This document shows, in pieces, positions 1 through 6,250 of a stretch of DNA of 12,104 nucleotides. Source of the stretch: UBA11889 sp046582115 (GTDB lineage Bacteria > Pseudomonadota > Gammaproteobacteria > Pseudomonadales > Azotimanducaceae); contig JAYGFA010000018.1 in NCBI GenBank assembly GCA_046582115.1, forward strand, positions 1-12,104. Direction: 5' to 3'. The number at the start of each line of letters is the position of its first letter. Position 1 is the stretch's first letter. A program made the translations under genes and the position numbers. The notes under the pieces were generated by a model, which saw nothing but the letters and a program-made list of their open reading frames with translations, had not been told where the DNA came from and did no database searches.

Positions 1-1427
1 CCAAGGCGGTTCGCTCCCGCGCCCGCAAGCTTGATCGATAAATAATGGTGATCGTTAGCGATGTCGTTACGGTAATAGATGATATGTTCCGACGAGCTGT
101 TGGTGATAACGATATCGAGGTCGCCATCTCGATCAGAATCAAAACAGACCAGGCCCCTACCCTGCTCAGTCCCGCTAAACCCTAACTGCAAACCATTTTC
201 CTGGAACGTGCCGTCGCCCTCCGAACGAAAATAGCGCGTTCGATCCAGCGTAAAATCTTTGTTTTTGTCATAAGTCCAACCGTTCACGTGCACGATATCG
301 AGATCTGTGTCGTTATCAAAATCGGCGAAACAACTTCCCCAACCCCACCCACCGTCTTCTATCCCGGCGGTTCCGCTGACATCTTCGAACACACCGGATC
401 CGCGATTCCGATAGAGACGATTGCCGAACAACTCTTCCCCGCCTTCCACCGACGCATCCAAGACATCCAGAGTAAAGATCGACGTAACAAACCAATCCAT
501 GTCGCCGTCGTTGTCGTAGTCGCCAATCGCTGCGCCCATGCCGTTCTGATCAATGATTACGTTCCGGTTAGTGACTTTGGTAAAGGATCCATCGTCGTTG
601 TTGAGGAAGACCTGGCTCTCACCAAAATCCGAAGCCATCAGCAAATCGCCGTCGCCATCTTGATCAATATCACTGAAATTAGGGGTATAAGACCAATCTA
701 TGTTCTGCTCGGTTAAGCCTTCAGCAATCGTTGTTTCAACGCTCGAGGCGACAAACGAGCCGTCCCTCTGATTCCGCCATACAGTTTCAGTATCGTCACC
801 GGGCGATCGATTCGTCCCCCAGTGACTCAGAAAAATATCGACGAAGCCATCACGGTCGTAATCAAAAAACGTGGCGGAGAATGTGTTGGGGCTGGTAAGC
901 CGAATGCCTGATGCCGCGGTGATGTCGACAAACATGCCGTCCCGATTTTCGAGCAAGTAGTATGGATCGCCTTCGACAGATCCAACGAAGAGATCGAGAT
1001 CGCCATCCCCATCAATATCCCCAAATACAGGACCACTCCCCCAGTGGGTAAAGTCAACGCCGGCCTCAGGTGCTACATCAATAAATGTTCCATCACCCTG
1101 ATTCTGGAAAAGACTATTCGGTTCCGTATTTCCACCGACTACATAAAGATCTACATCGCCATCGGCGTCATAGTCAGCCGCAGCAATGCCGCCACTCGCG
1201 CGTGCCGTTTCGGATAGATCGGTTACCGCATGCTCGAAGCGCCGATCGAGGCCAACACCAGTTAGTTTAGAGAATCCTTCGCTATCGTTTGATGGATTGG
1301 TCGTCTCCGTATTCGTATTTGCGGTCGAATCGGGTGTCGGTCCGCTGCCGTCACTCCCGCCGCCACCACAACCGGCGAGTAGCTGGGTCACAACAGCGAA
1401 ACATAAATAGCCGGACTGCAACCTCAC
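1..1427 (-). CDS. CRTAC1-like FG-GAP/VCBS repeat lipoprotein (C-terminus cut by window edge)
   Basis: About 475 residues are visible, in one open frame running off the left edge. I start it at GTG 1427 because the product then opens with a short hydrophobic stretch and a lipobox, Leu-Ala-Gly-Cys at residues 17-20, followed by a Gly/Ser/Asp-rich linker; an in-frame stop at 1437-1439 rules out a much longer start. This predicts a lipid-anchored envelope or secreted protein. From about residue 85 to 440 there are at least seven calcium-loop repeats of DxDxDGDxD type (for example DYDADGDVDLY, DIDGDGDLDLF, DYDNDGDMDWF, DSDRDGDLDIV), as in FG-GAP/VCBS beta-propellers. The last visible residues (NDHHYLSIKLAG) look like the entry to the ASPIC/UnbV domain that ends CRTAC1-family proteins. 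The family's role in bacteria is poorly known; adhesion or extracellular binding is usually assumed. It is the last gene of the left-pointing block, 37 bp after the secreted-protein gene. Confidence 0.88.
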   Translation of the reverse strand, partial: MRLQSGYLCFAVVTQLLAGCGGGGSDGSGPTPDSTANTNTETTNPSNDSEGFSKLTGVGLDRRFEHAVTDLSETARASGGIAAADYDADGDVDLYVVGGNTEPNSLFQNQGDGTFIDVAPEAGVDFTHWGSGPVFGDIDGDGDLDLFVGSVEGDPYYLLENRDGMFVDITAASGIRLTSPNTFSATFFDYDRDGFVDIFLSHWGTNRSPGDDTETVWRNQRDGSFVASSVETTIAEGLTEQNIDWSYTPNFSDIDQDGDGDLLMASDFGESQVFLNNDDGSFTKVTNRNVIIDQNGMGAAIGDYDNDGDMDWFVTSIFTLDVLDASVEGGEELFGNRLYRNRGSGVFEDVSGTAGIEDGGWGWGSCFADFDNDTDLDIVHVNGWTYDKNKDFTLDRTRYFRSEGDGTFQENGLQLGFSGTEQGRGLVCFDSDRDGDLDIVITNSSSEHIIYYRNDIANDHHYLSIKLAGAGANRL

Positions 1428-1464
1428 GCTAGGGGTTCAGGAATTGTCGGATAAGAGGCTCGAG

Positions 1465-2523
1465 CTAGTCGGCCGCTGTTGCACCACGCCTAGCGAGCTC
1501 TTCCTGCTCGAGCAGTCGGGCGCCTCGAAGGATATTACCCATCGCGTAGTTGCCTTCGTGACAAGCGTATTCGTACACACGCTCGTTGGTGCCTTTCCAT
1601 ACGTATTCACCGCTCCATGGACTTTCCCAAATGGTGGGGTCATCCACAGTGAAGTTATAGAGCAGATGACCGTCTTCTCGAAGCGTAAACCGCTCAACCA
1701 GGTGGAGATTTTCATCGCCCCCGTATAGACCCGTATCCTCCCGAAAATTAGTGGTATCGACGACCAACGTGTCACCCTCCCAATGCCCAATGGAATCGCC
1801 AAGCCAGTGCCTTGTATCCGAAGACGGATGCTCAGAGTTAAGTCGAATGACTCGCGCATCGTGAACCATTTCCAACAAAATCACGACATGATCGTCCGAT
1901 TGCACAATACGTTTGAAGTTGTTGTATAGCCCGGGGAGCATCGGTGGGCCCGCGCTAAATCCCAGCAAACACCGCTCTGCCAACGCAAGTTCTTCAGGGT
2001 CGTCGAAGGGGCCAGGGCCTTCTCGATCCAACCAGGAAGCCGTGCCATCGTTGTCGTGCGTGAACGAGCTGAAATTATCCGCCGTCTTTACTCTCCCCTT
2101 CGTCGTCATCGTTGGTTTTTTACCGTTCGGAGGATCGTAAACAATTGACGTGCGGAATTTACCGTCGATATCCAACACGTGGTCGCCAGGGTCGACCCAA
2201 AAACTGTTGTATCCACCGACACCACCTGCGCCTGCGGCATTGTTTCCATCGCCGCCTTTGACGGGCGCACCGCGATTAGGATCGCTGATGCGGTTGGCAA
2301 CGGACTGCAATGCCGCTACCAGGCCGGTCTTCATTCGCTCGGCTTGTTTTGCGGTCATGAATTGGTTCTTACCAAAAATTCTGGGCCGCTGCTCCGGTGT
2401 TAACGAACCCGCATCGTAATTACCGGTGAGATCGGGATGACCCGTAGGCGTGCGAGGCACGTCCCCAAGTGCTATCGGGACGAGATACATCACGCTTAGA
2501 AACCACACAAACGGTCTTTTCAT
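1465..2523 (-). CDS. Secreted protein of an uncharacterised family (HWEGDTLVVDTTNF motif)
   Basis: A protein of 352 residues with an N-terminal Sec signal peptide: basic MKRP, then a hydrophobic run to about residue 20 (ending IALG), and mature start near DVPRTP. I choose ATG 2523 over the in-frame ATG at 2553 because AGGAGG (2528-2533) lies 4 nt before it and because only this start puts the signal peptide at the N-terminus. Near the N-terminus is a PDLTGNYD segment; further on are GHWEGDTLVVDTTNF (about 246-260), NLHLVERFT and, at the C-terminus, YEYACHEGNYAMGN. I recognise these as hallmarks of a large exported family common in proteobacteria and Acidobacteria, for which I know no established function. 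Its Shine-Dalgarno begins directly after the stop of the upstream oxidoreductase gene, so the two are almost certainly co-transcribed and translationally coupled. Periplasmic or extracellular location is inferred. Confidence 0.85.
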   Translation of the reverse strand: MKRPFVWFLSVMYLVPIALGDVPRTPTGHPDLTGNYDAGSLTPEQRPRIFGKNQFMTAKQAERMKTGLVAALQSVANRISDPNRGAPVKGGDGNNAAGAGGVGGYNSFWVDPGDHVLDIDGKFRTSIVYDPPNGKKPTMTTKGRVKTADNFSSFTHDNDGTASWLDREGPGPFDDPEELALAERCLLGFSAGPPMLPGLYNNFKRIVQSDDHVVILLEMVHDARVIRLNSEHPSSDTRHWLGDSIGHWEGDTLVVDTTNFREDTGLYGGDENLHLVERFTLREDGHLLYNFTVDDPTIWESPWSGEYVWKGTNERVYEYACHEGNYAMGNILRGARLLEQEELARRGATAAD

Positions 2524-2527
2524 GACT

Positions 2528-2533
2528 CCTCCT
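2528..2533 (-). promoter_or_regulatory. Strong ribosome binding site deciding the start of the secreted-protein gene
   Basis: On the minus strand AGGAGG follows immediately after the TGA stop (2534-2536) of the oxidoreductase gene and sits 4 nt before ATG 2523. It excludes the longer start at 2553, which would overlap the upstream gene and bury the signal peptide. Confidence 0.85.
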
Positions 2534-3817
2534 TCAAAAGCCAGTCTCCGCACACTGTCGATTGATCTCGTCTATGATCTCACAAACTCGAATCGACTCG
2601 GCACGCGTGAATTGTGGCATTTCTATTAGACCGGCTTCTAGGCAACGATGCACCGCCCGTGCCTGGTAGGTAAAGCCGTGCTGGTTACCCCCGCTCCACG
2701 TCCAACCTTTATAGTTAATTAACTTCTCACCGGTCCAACGAGAGCCCGGCGGTTGGCCTCTCGTAATAGGTGCCGGGGTGGGGATTGGATACTCAAATCG
2801 TTCGACCTGATTAAAGGGACCATTGCTTGGGTTACGATCTTGATTCCAGTGGGTTTCGCTCCAATCCCCTACCCAACCCTCGCTAGGATCAAGCTCCATC
2901 GCTGGCCGCCCGTCGTCTTTTCGCGTACCTCGACGTGGGGGCCTTCCTGTCCGAATAGTCAGGGCGGTCGGATGATGCGATGGAGTTTCGATGGTAATCC
3001 GACCTCTCGTACCGACGAATTGCGTCTCTTCGGCAAAACGTCCTGACGGAAACGTGATCACTGCGATACCTTGCTGTTCGGCGTATTGCAGGACCGCTGC
3101 GCTGGGTGGTGCGCCGTGGCCTGAAAAAACGTCGTTCGCATACGGTTGTCCACGCATTTTTCGGCCCGTTGCTGCAATCACAGGCATCTCGTCGGCACCA
3201 AACCCAGTAATCGCGGGATTAAGTGCATAAACCCGGTCCGGATAGTCGGCCTGCACGACTTGAAGCGCCCCAATATCGCCCCTCTCTATCGCTGTGCGTG
3301 CATGCTCCACTGCCGGAAAGAAACGTAACCACATAGCTTCTTGGCAAAAAACGCCGGCTTCGTCTGCAGCCGCGTAGACTTCACGTGCCTGTTCAGCAGT
3401 GTCAGTGAAGGGCTTTTCGCATAGCGCGTGCTTGCCTGCATTAATCGCCATGAGTATGTCTCGATGGTGGTCCCATGTTTTCGAAGCAATGTAGACGATG
3501 TCGACATTCGGATCGTTGCATAGCTCGTCGTACGAACCGTAGGCGGCGGGAATTCCATGGGCGTCCGCGTACGCTACAGCCCGAGATTTATCTCGAGCTG
3601 CGACCGCTACCACGCTGGCCCCGGGCACATCTTGAAGCGACTTAATCCAATCAGATGCGATTGCCGACGCGCTGATAATTCCCCATCGCAGTGGGAAATT
3701 AATGCCGTTTTCATTGGTCTGACCCAGACGAATATCGAGAGGTGTACTCATCGGCCAGCCATTAAAGAAATTCGGGTCGTCGGCCGAACGCGTGGTGTTA
3801 TCTGTTTGTTCGTTCAT
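2534..3817 (-). CDS. Gfo/Idh/MocA-family NAD(P)-dependent oxidoreductase, dihydrodiol-dehydrogenase-like
   Basis: A 427-residue cytosolic protein, longer than the usual 330-370 for the family. After an N-terminal extension of about 43 residues comes a Rossmann domain: RWGIISASAIA (44-54) replaces the classical GxGxxG in the way seen in dimeric dihydrodiol dehydrogenases, then AVAARD (71-76), the cofactor-site motif CEKP (133-136, Lys 135 the usual catalytic/structural lysine) and EAMWLRFFP (160-168), again resembling dihydrodiol dehydrogenases. Typical substrates are sugars, inositols or trans-dihydrodiols, oxidised or reduced with NAD(P). The C-terminal half is odd: I cannot find the usual GGGxLLDxGxY segment. 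Instead about 45 unrelated residues precede a recognisable strand region (AVITFPSGRFAEETQFVGTRGRI), and a long insert rich in Pro, Trp and Gly follows. First gene of the left-pointing block, read toward the secreted protein and lipoprotein. An alternative start is Met 23 (3751). Family call is firm, substrate unknown. Confidence 0.88.
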   Translation of the reverse strand: MNEQTDNTTRSADDPNFFNGWPMSTPLDIRLGQTNENGINFPLRWGIISASAIASDWIKSLQDVPGASVVAVAARDKSRAVAYADAHGIPAAYGSYDELCNDPNVDIVYIASKTWDHHRDILMAINAGKHALCEKPFTDTAEQAREVYAAADEAGVFCQEAMWLRFFPAVEHARTAIERGDIGALQVVQADYPDRVYALNPAITGFGADEMPVIAATGRKMRGQPYANDVFSGHGAPPSAAVLQYAEQQGIAVITFPSGRFAEETQFVGTRGRITIETPSHHPTALTIRTGRPPRRGTRKDDGRPAMELDPSEGWVGDWSETHWNQDRNPSNGPFNQVERFEYPIPTPAPITRGQPPGSRWTGEKLINYKGWTWSGGNQHGFTYQARAVHRCLEAGLIEMPQFTRAESIRVCEIIDEINRQCAETGF

Positions 3818-4024
3818 AGGGTCAATCCTGTAGTTATCGGCTACGTTCTCGAAAAAATCGTCAGCGACCTTTCGTCGTTTAACGACATAGTACTTGGCCG
3901 ATTCGCAAGAATTTCGTTTAGGCCTGATTCGAGCAACGGCAATTGGCGTTATCGATCGCGATGGCTGAGCCCCTTTTCTTTACAATACATCGTTTGATTC
4001 CACATAGAAGAGCAATCCGTTTCG
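3818..4024. promoter_or_regulatory. Divergent promoter gap between oxidoreductase block and PhyH dioxygenase 1
   Basis: A 207-bp gap between two genes reading outward, so it must carry promoters both ways. On the plus side TACAAT at 3981-3986 could be a -10 box for the dioxygenase (start 4025), but no good -35 lies 16-18 bp upstream. A 13-bp inverted repeat (3874-3886) is listed separately. ATCGCGAT at 3955-3962 is a short self-complementary site. Nothing else is apparent. Confidence 0.5.
3874..3886. repeat. 13-bp inverted repeat, possible operator
   Basis: GTCGTT-T-AACGAC is a perfect inverted repeat with a one-base centre, in the middle of the divergent gap. Its position would suit a dimeric regulator acting on either side, but a site this short can arise by chance in 200 bp. 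Confidence 0.3.
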
Positions 4025-4846
4025 ATGACGTTGTCTAGAGAACAAGCGCAATCTGCCCGCAACCAATTGCTCGAAGAAGGTTTCTGCGTCGTGGATAACG
4101 TATTAGATGACGAATTCCTGGTGGAACTCCAAGACTGGTCCGAGGACCTTTTGCACACAACAAAACTCTCGCCGAAATGGAAATACCAAGGTTCCGACAT
4201 CCATATCAGCGGAATTCGCCATCGTTCGAAACGCAGTCCCGAACTACCAGCCCATGAGATTGTTGATCGCCTGATCGAGTATCCCAACGAGGTATTGAAG
4301 GCATTAAAGCTAGAAGACCATCACACCGGCGGGACCTTTCAAATCATTTCGAAACCCGCCAATGGAGCACCGCTATACTGGCATCAGGACTGGGCCCGTT
4401 GGGATGACCCCATCAGTATGTCGCCCTGGCCGCAACAAATTTTCCTCAACTGGTATCTCTGCGATACCAACGTTACGAATGGCTGTTTACGGGTAATCCC
4501 AAAGAGTCATCGGCAGCGGAATGACCTGCACGCCCATCTGGTCGCGCCTCACGAGAGTGGTGGCTACGATGTTGACGAGGAGAACGAGTGGATGTTTGTC
4601 GACCACCCAGGCGCCACCGACGTTCCCATTGAGGCTGGTCAATTGATGATCGCTGACGCCAGACTACTTCATGGAACCCACAGCAACGCATCGTCGCAGC
4701 GAAGAACCGTGCTGCTCGGTTGGTACTACCGAAAGGCCAACGACATACCCGACGCTTGGCGGGGCGACGTACCACAGGAAATCCGCGATAGGCGACCCGA
4801 CTTGCCATTTAAATGGAATCGCGAGCCAGGGCGCTATCTCACCTAA
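4025..4846 (+). CDS. PhyH-family Fe(II)/2-oxoglutarate dioxygenase 1
   Basis: A 273-residue cytosolic protein of usual length for the phytanoyl-CoA dioxygenase family, which hydroxylates a substrate while turning 2-oxoglutarate and O2 into succinate and CO2. The double-stranded beta-helix core is clear: the iron ligands are His 120 and Asp 122 in YWHQDWARWD and His 216 in ARLLHGTHSNAS, and Arg 226 or 227 (QRRTVLLGW) fits the 2-oxoglutarate salt bridge. Between them is the family signature TNGCLRVIPKSH (151-162). The N-terminal GFCVVDNVLDDEFL (19-32) is also typical. All catalytic residues are present, so activity is expected; the substrate is not, and many relatives do not act on acyl-CoA. 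It is divergent from the oxidoreductase block (207-bp gap) and convergent with the NIPSNAP-like gene, only 4 bp separating the two stops. The Shine-Dalgarno is weak (AGAAGAG well upstream of the ATG). Confidence 0.92.
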   Translation: MTLSREQAQSARNQLLEEGFCVVDNVLDDEFLVELQDWSEDLLHTTKLSPKWKYQGSDIHISGIRHRSKRSPELPAHEIVDRLIEYPNEVLKALKLEDHHTGGTFQIISKPANGAPLYWHQDWARWDDPISMSPWPQQIFLNWYLCDTNVTNGCLRVIPKSHRQRNDLHAHLVAPHESGGYDVDEENEWMFVDHPGATDVPIEAGQLMIADARLLHGTHSNASSQRRTVLLGWYYRKANDIPDAWRGDVPQEIRDRRPDLPFKWNREPGRYLT

Positions 4847-4850
4847 CCCT

Positions 4851-5204
4851 CTATCCCACCGCTTCCATAAAGCGCGCGTTCATGTGGAGATAAGCATTCG
4901 CATTGGGGTGCTGAGCCCAGATGGCCTGCCATTCTGGGGAACGCCCGAATGCCGCGAAACCTTCATTGCGCTCCTCCTTACTCGGCCATCGGATAATCCA
5001 ACAAACGTTCGGTTGGCCATTCGGCGATACATTGGGTGCCGAGCCACTGACTTCGGCTTCAATATCGCAGTCCATCCAAAAGTCGATGACGTCCAGATTG
5101 GCCTTAAGCCATGGCGCAGCTAATTCTTCCGCCCACTTGCGATAGGCCTCTAGCCATTCAGCTTCGATAGTGTAGTCACGTATTTCAACGATAGGTCCGG
5201 ACAT
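4851..5204 (-). CDS. NIPSNAP-like small protein (ferredoxin-like alpha/beta fold)
   Basis: A 117-residue protein with the pattern of NIPSNAP or dimeric alpha-beta-barrel proteins: an opening strand VEIRDYTI (6-13), a helix with EWLEAYRKWAEELAAPWLKA (16-35), a central strand NVCWIIRWPS (66-75), then a helix EERNEGFAAFGRSPEWQAIW (77-96) and a final strand AYLHMNARFMEAV. No signal peptide, so probably cytosolic. Members are often found beside catabolic oxygenase and CoA genes, but their reaction is not settled; some relatives are monooxygenases or heme-binding proteins, so I make no specific claim. It is divergent from the enoyl-CoA hydratase across 175 bp and convergent with PhyH dioxygenase 1, the stops being 4 bp apart. 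GGGAAG about 4-5 nt before ATG 5204 is an acceptable ribosome binding site. Confidence 0.75.
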   Translation of the reverse strand: MSGPIVEIRDYTIEAEWLEAYRKWAEELAAPWLKANLDVIDFWMDCDIEAEVSGSAPNVSPNGQPNVCWIIRWPSKEERNEGFAAFGRSPEWQAIWAQHPNANAYLHMNARFMEAVG

Positions 5205-5379
5205 TTGTCTTCCCGCTGCTGTTGTTTGACGTCAAAAATACGCCCAATGAATTGGCCATGGCAAGACAGTTCAAACCGAACGAACGAATGATATCCATCC
5301 GTTGATGGGATCTATCGATGTTTGTTGGCAAAGTGTTCGTACTCACATTCGTCGCACTCTATAGAAGGTAGAACTAGTC
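5205..5379. promoter_or_regulatory. Divergent promoter gap between NIPSNAP-like gene and enoyl-CoA hydratase
   Basis: A 175-bp gap that must hold promoters for two outward-reading genes; I find no convincing paired -35/-10 on either strand. It carries a perfect 12-bp palindrome (5225-5236, separate entry) and a weaker inverted repeat CCATC-CGTT-GATGG (5295-5308). AGAAGG about 11 nt before ATG 5380 is the likely ribosome binding site of the hydratase. Confidence 0.5.
5225..5236. repeat. 12-bp perfect palindrome TTTGACGTCAAA, possible operator
   Basis: A gap-free self-complementary site centred 26 bp upstream of the NIPSNAP-like start, where a bound repressor would block that promoter. The form fits dimeric regulators such as TetR or GntR types that often control CoA-linked catabolism, but no regulator gene is in the window and the assignment is inference. 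Confidence 0.35.
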
Positions 5380-6174
5380 ATGAGCGAACCATTTATTCTT
5401 ACCGTCATTAATGCGGTCGCTACGATCAGTATCAACGATGCTCCATACAACCGCATGATGCTCGACTACATCGATGCCCTCGAAGAGGAACTACCGCGAT
5501 TGCGGGACGATGAGCGTGTAAGGGCGCTGGTATTCACCGCCGAAGGTCTGGAACACTTTTCTGTCGGGATGAATCTTAAGCAGTTTGCTGAGGGCGCCGA
5601 GCGAAAGGGAGGTGCCGACGGTTTGCTTGACCAGCGCCTGCGGGTACTGAATCTGATCGAAAACCTTGGAAAACCAAGCATCGCGACACTGTTTGGCTAT
5701 TGTCTCGGCGGCGGGTTGGAGTTACCGCTCGCGTGCCATTTTCGACTTGCGGCCGATGAAGGTGCGCAGATTGGACTTCCGGAGATGGATCTAGGTGGGG
5801 TGCCGGCCTGGGGAGGCTCGGCGCGATTGCCTCGTTGTGTTGGCCGAAACTACGCGCTCGACATGATCTTACGCGGCCGAAAAATCGATGGGCAGGAAGC
5901 ATTACGAATAGGTCTTGTCAGCGAGCTCTGCCCACTCAACATCTTGAAAGAACGGGCACAGGCGCTTGGCGAGGAACTGGCGAGCCAGCCGCGCCTTGCG
6001 ATCAAAGGGATGCTGGAAACGATCGTGGGATTCGAATCCAAAGGCCTCGCCGAGTCCCTGCATGACGAACGTACCGCCGTCCGTCAAACACGTAGGACTG
6101 CTGATGCCCAAGAAGGCATGCGAGCCTTTCTAGAAAAACGCGATCCGATATTTAATCAAGCACCAGTTGAGTAA
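5380..6174 (+). CDS. Enoyl-CoA hydratase/isomerase (crotonase) family protein
   Basis: A 264-residue cytosolic protein of standard length for the crotonase superfamily, which binds acyl-CoA thioesters and stabilises an enolate in an oxyanion hole. The first oxyanion segment is HFSVGMNLKQF (59-69); the second is GYCLGGGLELPLAC (106-119). Both glutamates that mark true hydratases are kept: Glu 114 (GGGLEL) and Glu 135 (GLPEMDLGGVPAWGGSARL), matching Glu 144 and Glu 164 of rat enoyl-CoA hydratase with one extra residue in the loop between them. Hydration of a 2-enoyl-CoA is therefore the best guess, although isomerase, dehalogenase or lyase members cannot be excluded. The C-terminal helix region is complete. 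It is divergent from the NIPSNAP-like gene and convergent with the amidohydrolase. No acyl-CoA ligase or thiolase is in the window, so the CoA substrate must come from elsewhere. Confidence 0.92.
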   Translation: MSEPFILTVINAVATISINDAPYNRMMLDYIDALEEELPRLRDDERVRALVFTAEGLEHFSVGMNLKQFAEGAERKGGADGLLDQRLRVLNLIENLGKPSIATLFGYCLGGGLELPLACHFRLAADEGAQIGLPEMDLGGVPAWGGSARLPRCVGRNYALDMILRGRKIDGQEALRIGLVSELCPLNILKERAQALGEELASQPRLAIKGMLETIVGFESKGLAESLHDERTAVRQTRRTADAQEGMRAFLEKRDPIFNQAPVE

Positions 6175-6250
6175 AGCGATTACACAACGAGGGACACGTT
6201 CCATTACATGTGCCTCCATAGGCTTGAAGAGACTGCAAAAGATCGCTTGT
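6175..6250. other. Convergent gap with weak stem-loop
   Basis: 76 bp between two converging stops. An imperfect stem (GAGG-GA-CAC at 6189-6197 with GTGCCTC at 6210-6216, 12-nt loop) might serve as a two-way terminator, but it has a 2-nt bulge and no T tract on either side. Confidence 0.25.

Noticed and set aside
288..716. 142-codon plus-strand open frame opposite the CRTAC1-like gene
   Set aside because: It is antisense to clear calcium-loop repeats on the minus strand, has no ribosome binding site and no recognisable content.
121..1200. Repeated GAT/GAC-rich pattern as a possible DNA repeat array
   Set aside because: The repetition is at protein level (DxDxDG loops of the propeller); the DNA copies are divergent and irregularly spaced, so not CRISPR or a tandem repeat.
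2524..2553. Longer start (ATG 2553) for the secreted protein
   Set aside because: It would overlap the upstream gene, ignore the AGGAGG at 2528-2533 and put ten extra residues before the signal peptide.
3841..3854. CTACGTTCT followed by CGAAA, also found at 8615-8630 in another divergent gap
   Set aside because: A nine-base match between two gaps of this size is within chance, the spacing differs by 2 nt and the distance to the start codons is not kept.
6175..6246. AGCGAT (6175-6180) pairing with ATCGCT (6241-6246) across the convergent gap
   Set aside because: Six bases with a 60-nt loop are too weak to call a structure.
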